A stretch of 6,026 nt of DNA from an uncultured Pseudomonadota bacterium. GTDB taxonomy: Bacteria > Myxococcota_A > UBA9042 > CAIXZC01. The DNA lies in contig CALFHQ010000572.1 in NCBI GenBank assembly GCA_937876385.1, forward strand, positions 1 through 6,026, given 5' to 3'. This document shows positions 4,701 through 6,026 of this stretch, piece after piece. Each line of letters opens with the position of its first letter. Position 1 is the stretch's first letter. Below the pieces are notes generated by a model. The model saw only the letters and a list, made by a program, of their open reading frames with translations. It was not told the origin of the DNA and did not search any database. A program made the translations under genes and the position numbers.

Positions 4701-6026
4701 TCCCCGCGTATGTCGGACAGGAAGAACCAAACCCCGCTGACGTCGAGGACACCAGCGCCACGACTCAGGTCGAGGCATACGTCACAAACCTGTTCACCGG
4801 AGAGGGGCAGACCGCCCAGGTGAGCACCATCCTCGTCTTCTTAGACGATGCAGAAACCGGTGGTGGAAGCCGCCAGGACATCACAGGCGAACAAGGGGTC
4901 ACTTACAATTCCACCGACGACACCATCGGAACCGTGGACGCCGGCGGCCTTGTCACCGCAGTGGGCGGCGGCGAAGCCCAGGTCGAGGCCACTTACAGCG
5001 ACAATGGCGGCGCTGTCATCATCACGGGGTCCGGCAACTTCGCAGTAGCCCTTCCCGACGCCGTGAACGTCGTCGCTTCGGTCGTAGATCCCCGCATGGC
5101 TCTTACCGAAACAGACGTAGCCTTCACCTTGTTGGGCCTCCCCACAAAGCGACAGATCACAGTCACGGTGTACTTCGCCGATGGCACGAGCATAGACTTC
5201 ACCGACGACGAGCGCACGGTTTACGACGCCACGACCCAGGATCCAAACGACCGGATCTCTGTGAACAACCTCGCTGATTGCACCGGAACCCCGGGCTGCA
5301 ATGCAGGTGAAGTCGCCTCCAACGGCACCGAACACGGCTCCGCCACGGTGACCATCACCTTCCCGGGCACCTACCTCGACAACGTCAGCACTTCCGTGGA
5401 AATGGAAGTTGTGACCCACCAGGACATCACCGTCGAGAGCTACGAACTTTACACCCCCACTGGAAGCGACCGGGTGGTAGAGCACATCCTTTCCTACATT
5501 GAAGGGACAGGAATCTGGCAGCGTTCGAAGCTCCAGGTACTCAACCACTTCACGGATGGTTCGGTGCTCGATATCACGACGCACCCGCTGACGACCTACG
5601 CCATCTTCGACACCACCACAACCACCCCCAACGCTTCGGTCTTGAGCATCGATGCCGGGGCCATGACCCACGCCATCGCCGCTGGAATCGTGGACATCGT
5701 GGCAACCAACAGCGCCCATGACACGACTCCGTTGACCATGACCGTGGACACGAATCAGGAAGATGTAGCGCAGCTCCACATGAACTACGACAGCGGCGCC
5801 ACCGTTGCCGCCATCAAGGGAGATGTCGCTGGAAACATGAACGTCTATGCGACCTTCGCAGATGGCACTCGCAACTGGCTGACGGGCTTGGAGCTTATCT
5901 CCGGCCTCTTGCGTTTTGATTCGGACAACGCCGGATTTGCTACCATCGACGACGCCGGCGCAGTGACCCCGGAAGGCAACGGCCAGGTTCTGTTCACCGT
6001 TGACGTAGTGGACGGTGTGGACAGCG
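1616..6026 (+). CDS. Giant multidomain surface lipoprotein, 3' end cut by window
   Basis: The frame from ATG 1616 is open to the right edge: at least 1470 residues, no stop or frameshift. Domain order is lipoprotein signal with Cys38; acidic Asp-rich linker (about 42-71); Cys-rich repeats (78-291) resembling the Dictyostelium-type C-T-D-C repeat; 55-residue acidic Cys repeats with D-x-D-x-D-G loops of MopE metal-binding type (306-490); two invasin-like Ig domains (about 494-657); a cohesin-like domain (about 669-815); then bacterial Ig-like domains to the edge. The protein is expected to be exported by Sec, lipidated at Cys38 and held in the outer membrane; Gly rather than Asp after the Cys gives no inner-membrane retention signal. 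No enzyme motif is seen. The architecture suggests a rigid, disulfide- and metal-stabilised stalk or adhesin whose ligand is unknown; the missing C-terminus may hold the functional head. Large in-register antisense frames opposite it are shadows. Confidence 0.95.
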   Translation, partial: MSHNLDSTSRNRNTVFGAGGWLSAVLMTLVVTLGLSACGGGEVPWDPSLLPDANSDIKTDIDFDLTDFDGGYIPNSVCESDEDCAALADKFGDCFQTTCDTLVGQCYVDKYALDGEPCEDGEFCTVNEACSAGQCTGGEINTCNDDNECTVDQCNEDAKMCSNETDNTICDEGNECTVGSCDPENGCTYTPNDALCDDEIDCTTDSCDAETGCVYTPDHTVCDDGVFCNGAEVCDLELGCIAGSSEEDDGVDCTVDECDEATDTATHTPDDTVCNNGDFCNFDVCDPVDGCIAGTPPTLPEVDVTCDGIDDDCDGTVDDDYISDNTCDEGICQATNTPSSCVAGVETPCMAGTGAADDTTCNNVDDDCDGSVDEDYVVDDTCGVGACLLNNTPSSCVAGVETACESGTAAADDTTCDGIDDNCDGTADEGYVADDSCGVGFCQATNIASSCVEGVETACQPGTAAADDTTCDHIDDDCDGSEDEDAVPACDYGEPVVGLDVSFNTDEGMWTGITVDNGDGTYTSDIVELSNPNIEGTVIADANGTLSRPTNFNIVTSTLADIELFLSRDTLYVDDAGLDAYAYITDTLGAPAGAGLAVTFTFSLNGVDVDATGTYVSPGIYHADFLAPLNAFDAENAGTVTAVVDALTSNTVNFTAATYAPNETMAQGVMSMQVPRGPVFDGTNFTVPVFVSTGTNVIGSYNATVNFDASVLQVVSIDKGTASVMSDPIDNISLANASGTLSFNSVNTNPSLVGPAQAQGDMVEVATITFKVIANTVGGTEVQLTGTLEDLFNTTGAGVSFLTDAVVQFHNATGTANFGLVQVKNITVNGLIARIADNTLVDLYEFGEAPAVTALQVFGIMTDGSLTDISTRPTTNITSGDTAVVSTTGNSVSLVGRGATQVNAEANGHEASANVWALTPDLPLEVNALDSFLGWIPELNRYQQTGIEALATFSDGAQFTFTLDVSDHVDVVSNSAGVAAADIYGVVSGVSDGAAMIDVTGVSGTVLGGTEVTVDSTVEVTIETLMVLVPAYVGQEEPNPADVEDTSATTQVEAYVTNLFTGEGQTAQVSTILVFLDDAETGGGSRQDITGEQGVTYNSTDDTIGTVDAGGLVTAVGGGEAQVEATYSDNGGAVIITGSGNFAVALPDAVNVVASVVDPRMALTETDVAFTLLGLPTKRQITVTVYFADGTSIDFTDDERTVYDATTQDPNDRISVNNLADCTGTPGCNAGEVASNGTEHGSATVTITFPGTYLDNVSTSVEMEVVTHQDITVESYELYTPTGSDRVVEHILSYIEGTGIWQRSKLQVLNHFTDGSVLDITTHPLTTYAIFDTTTTTPNASVLSIDAGAMTHAIAAGIVDIVATNSAHDTTPLTMTVDTNQEDVAQLHMNYDSGATVAAIKGDVAGNMNVYATFADGTRNWLTGLELISGLLRFDSDNAGFATIDDAGAVTPEGNGQVLFTVDVVDGVDS
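1847..2488 (+). repeat. Cys-rich repeats of about 26 residues, C-T-D-C type (residues 78-291)
   Basis: After an introductory C-x5-C segment (Cys78, Cys84) and cysteines at 94, 99 and 106, repeats begin at Cys118. The clear units start at Cys143, 170, 196, 222, about 247 and 274. Each reads C-x5-C-x4/5-C-x5/6-C with D-D-G, C-T-x-D-x-C and G-C-x-Y-T-P marks. The spacing 143, 170, 196, 222, 274 is almost exactly 26 residues. This matches the Dictyostelium extracellular-matrix repeat family (Pfam Dicty_CTDC, by memory). The fifth unit lacks its first and fourth cysteines. The likely role is a disulfide-stapled rod or spacer. Confidence 0.8.
2531..3085 (+). repeat. 165-bp (55-residue) tandem repeats with MopE-type metal-binding loops
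   Basis: Units start at Cys306 (2531), Cys361 (2696), Cys416 (2861) and Cys471 (3026); each of the first three is exactly 55 residues, and the fourth stops after about 20, at Cys490. Each opens with C-x2-[IV]-D-D-[DN]-C-D-G-x2-D-[DE]; the full units continue with C-x4-C, S-S-C-V-x-G-V-E-T and the D-D-T-T-C that leads into the next unit. The six cysteines per unit are kept in all three full units. The D-x-D-x-D-G-x2-D pattern resembles calcium loops of thrombospondin-3 type and the putative metal-binding motif of MopE (PF11617, by memory). Many synonymous differences separate the units, so they are old duplications held by protein selection. Confidence 0.85.
3095..3586 (+). other. Two invasin-like (Big_1-type) Ig domains (residues about 494-657)
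   Basis: The first (about 494-556) has D-N-G-D-G-T-Y-T-S-D-I and G-T-V-I-A-D-A-N-G, and the second (about 559-657) has D-D-A-G-L-D-A-Y-A-Y-I-T-D, T-G-T-Y-V-S-P-G-I-Y and a final V-N-F-T-A. The 'G-x-Y' strand and alternating hydrophobic beta-strands are typical of Big_1/invasin folds. The first lacks the usual opening strands and may be truncated. Assignment is by pattern only. Confidence 0.5.
3620..4060 (+). other. Cohesin-like beta-sandwich domain (residues about 669-815)
   Basis: The segment follows the cohesin plan: an opening strand F-T-V-P-V-F-V, then G-S-Y-N-A-T-V-N-F-D-A-S-V-L-Q-V-V-S-I with the hallmark 'Y-D/F-D-x-S-V-L-x-V' turn (about 701-717), a central G-T-L-S-F-N-S strand, V-E-V-A-T-I-T-F-K-V strand (763-772), and a closing V-Q-F strand before T-G-T-A-N-F-G. 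The length of about 145 residues suits the family. In cellulosomes cohesins bind dockerins; in other bacteria stand-alone cohesin folds occur with unknown partners. Seen: the pattern. Inferred: the fold. Confidence 0.65.
4082..6026 (+). other. Array of bacterial Ig-like (Big_2-type) domains, continuing past the window
   Basis: At least six successive domains of roughly 90-125 residues run from residue 823 to the edge. The clearest Big_2 signatures are around 1097-1126 (S-T-D-D-T-I-G-T-V-D-A-G-G-L-V-T-A-V-G-G-G) and 1434-1462 (S-D-N-A-G-F-A-T-I-D-D-A-G-A-V-T-P-E-G-N-G). A strand motif [FM]-[STA]-D-G returns in most domains, at about 861, 953, 1187, 1312 and 1414, giving phase marks for the repeats. 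This region has only two cysteines (1222 and 1228). Such arrays usually act as extracellular spacers or adhesive stalks. Confidence 0.7.

Overview
The window holds two plus-strand genes, both cut by its edges, separated by about 400 bases. The left one is the 3' end of an uncharacterised protein gene (2-1213). The right one is the 5' part of a very large surface lipoprotein gene (1616 to beyond 6026). At least 1470 codons of it are visible, with no stop or frameshift, and the gene runs off the right edge.

The organism looks like a GC-rich Gram-negative bacterium. Disulfide-rich repeats of the 'C-D-D-G...C-T-x-D-x-C-D...G-C' type, together with 'T-C-D-G-I-D-D-D-C-D-G' metal-binding-type repeats on an exported lipoprotein, are typical of Myxococcota/Bradymonadales-like deltaproteobacteria and some related marine lineages. 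The left protein recalls hypothetical proteins of planctomycetes and deltaproteobacteria. This placement rests on recognised protein style, not on a marker gene.

Layout: (i) 2-1213, C-terminal 403 residues of a soluble-looking protein of unknown function. (ii) 1214-1615, intergenic. It holds a perfect TTGACA -35 hexamer with weak -10 candidates, a 17-bp dyad abutting the -35, a 10-bp direct repeat whose second copy lies in the promoter spacer, a GC-rich hairpin, competing short hairpins, and a GAGGAG ribosome binding site before ATG 1616. (iii) 1616-6026, the lipoprotein. In order it has a lipobox signal peptide (Cys38), an Asp-rich linker, Cys-rich repeats of about 26 residues (residues 78-291), three and a fraction 55-residue MopE-type acidic/Cys repeats (306-490), two invasin-like Ig domains (about 494-657), a cohesin-like domain (about 669-815), and a long array of bacterial Ig-like (Big_2-type) domains from about 823 to the edge.

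The two genes share a strand and could be neighbours by chance. The 402-bp gap with its own promoter candidate argues against tight co-transcription. The lipoprotein reads as a membrane-anchored extracellular stalk or adhesin. The cohesin-like module inside it is the most interesting single element. No RNA genes, mobile elements or CRISPR arrays were seen.
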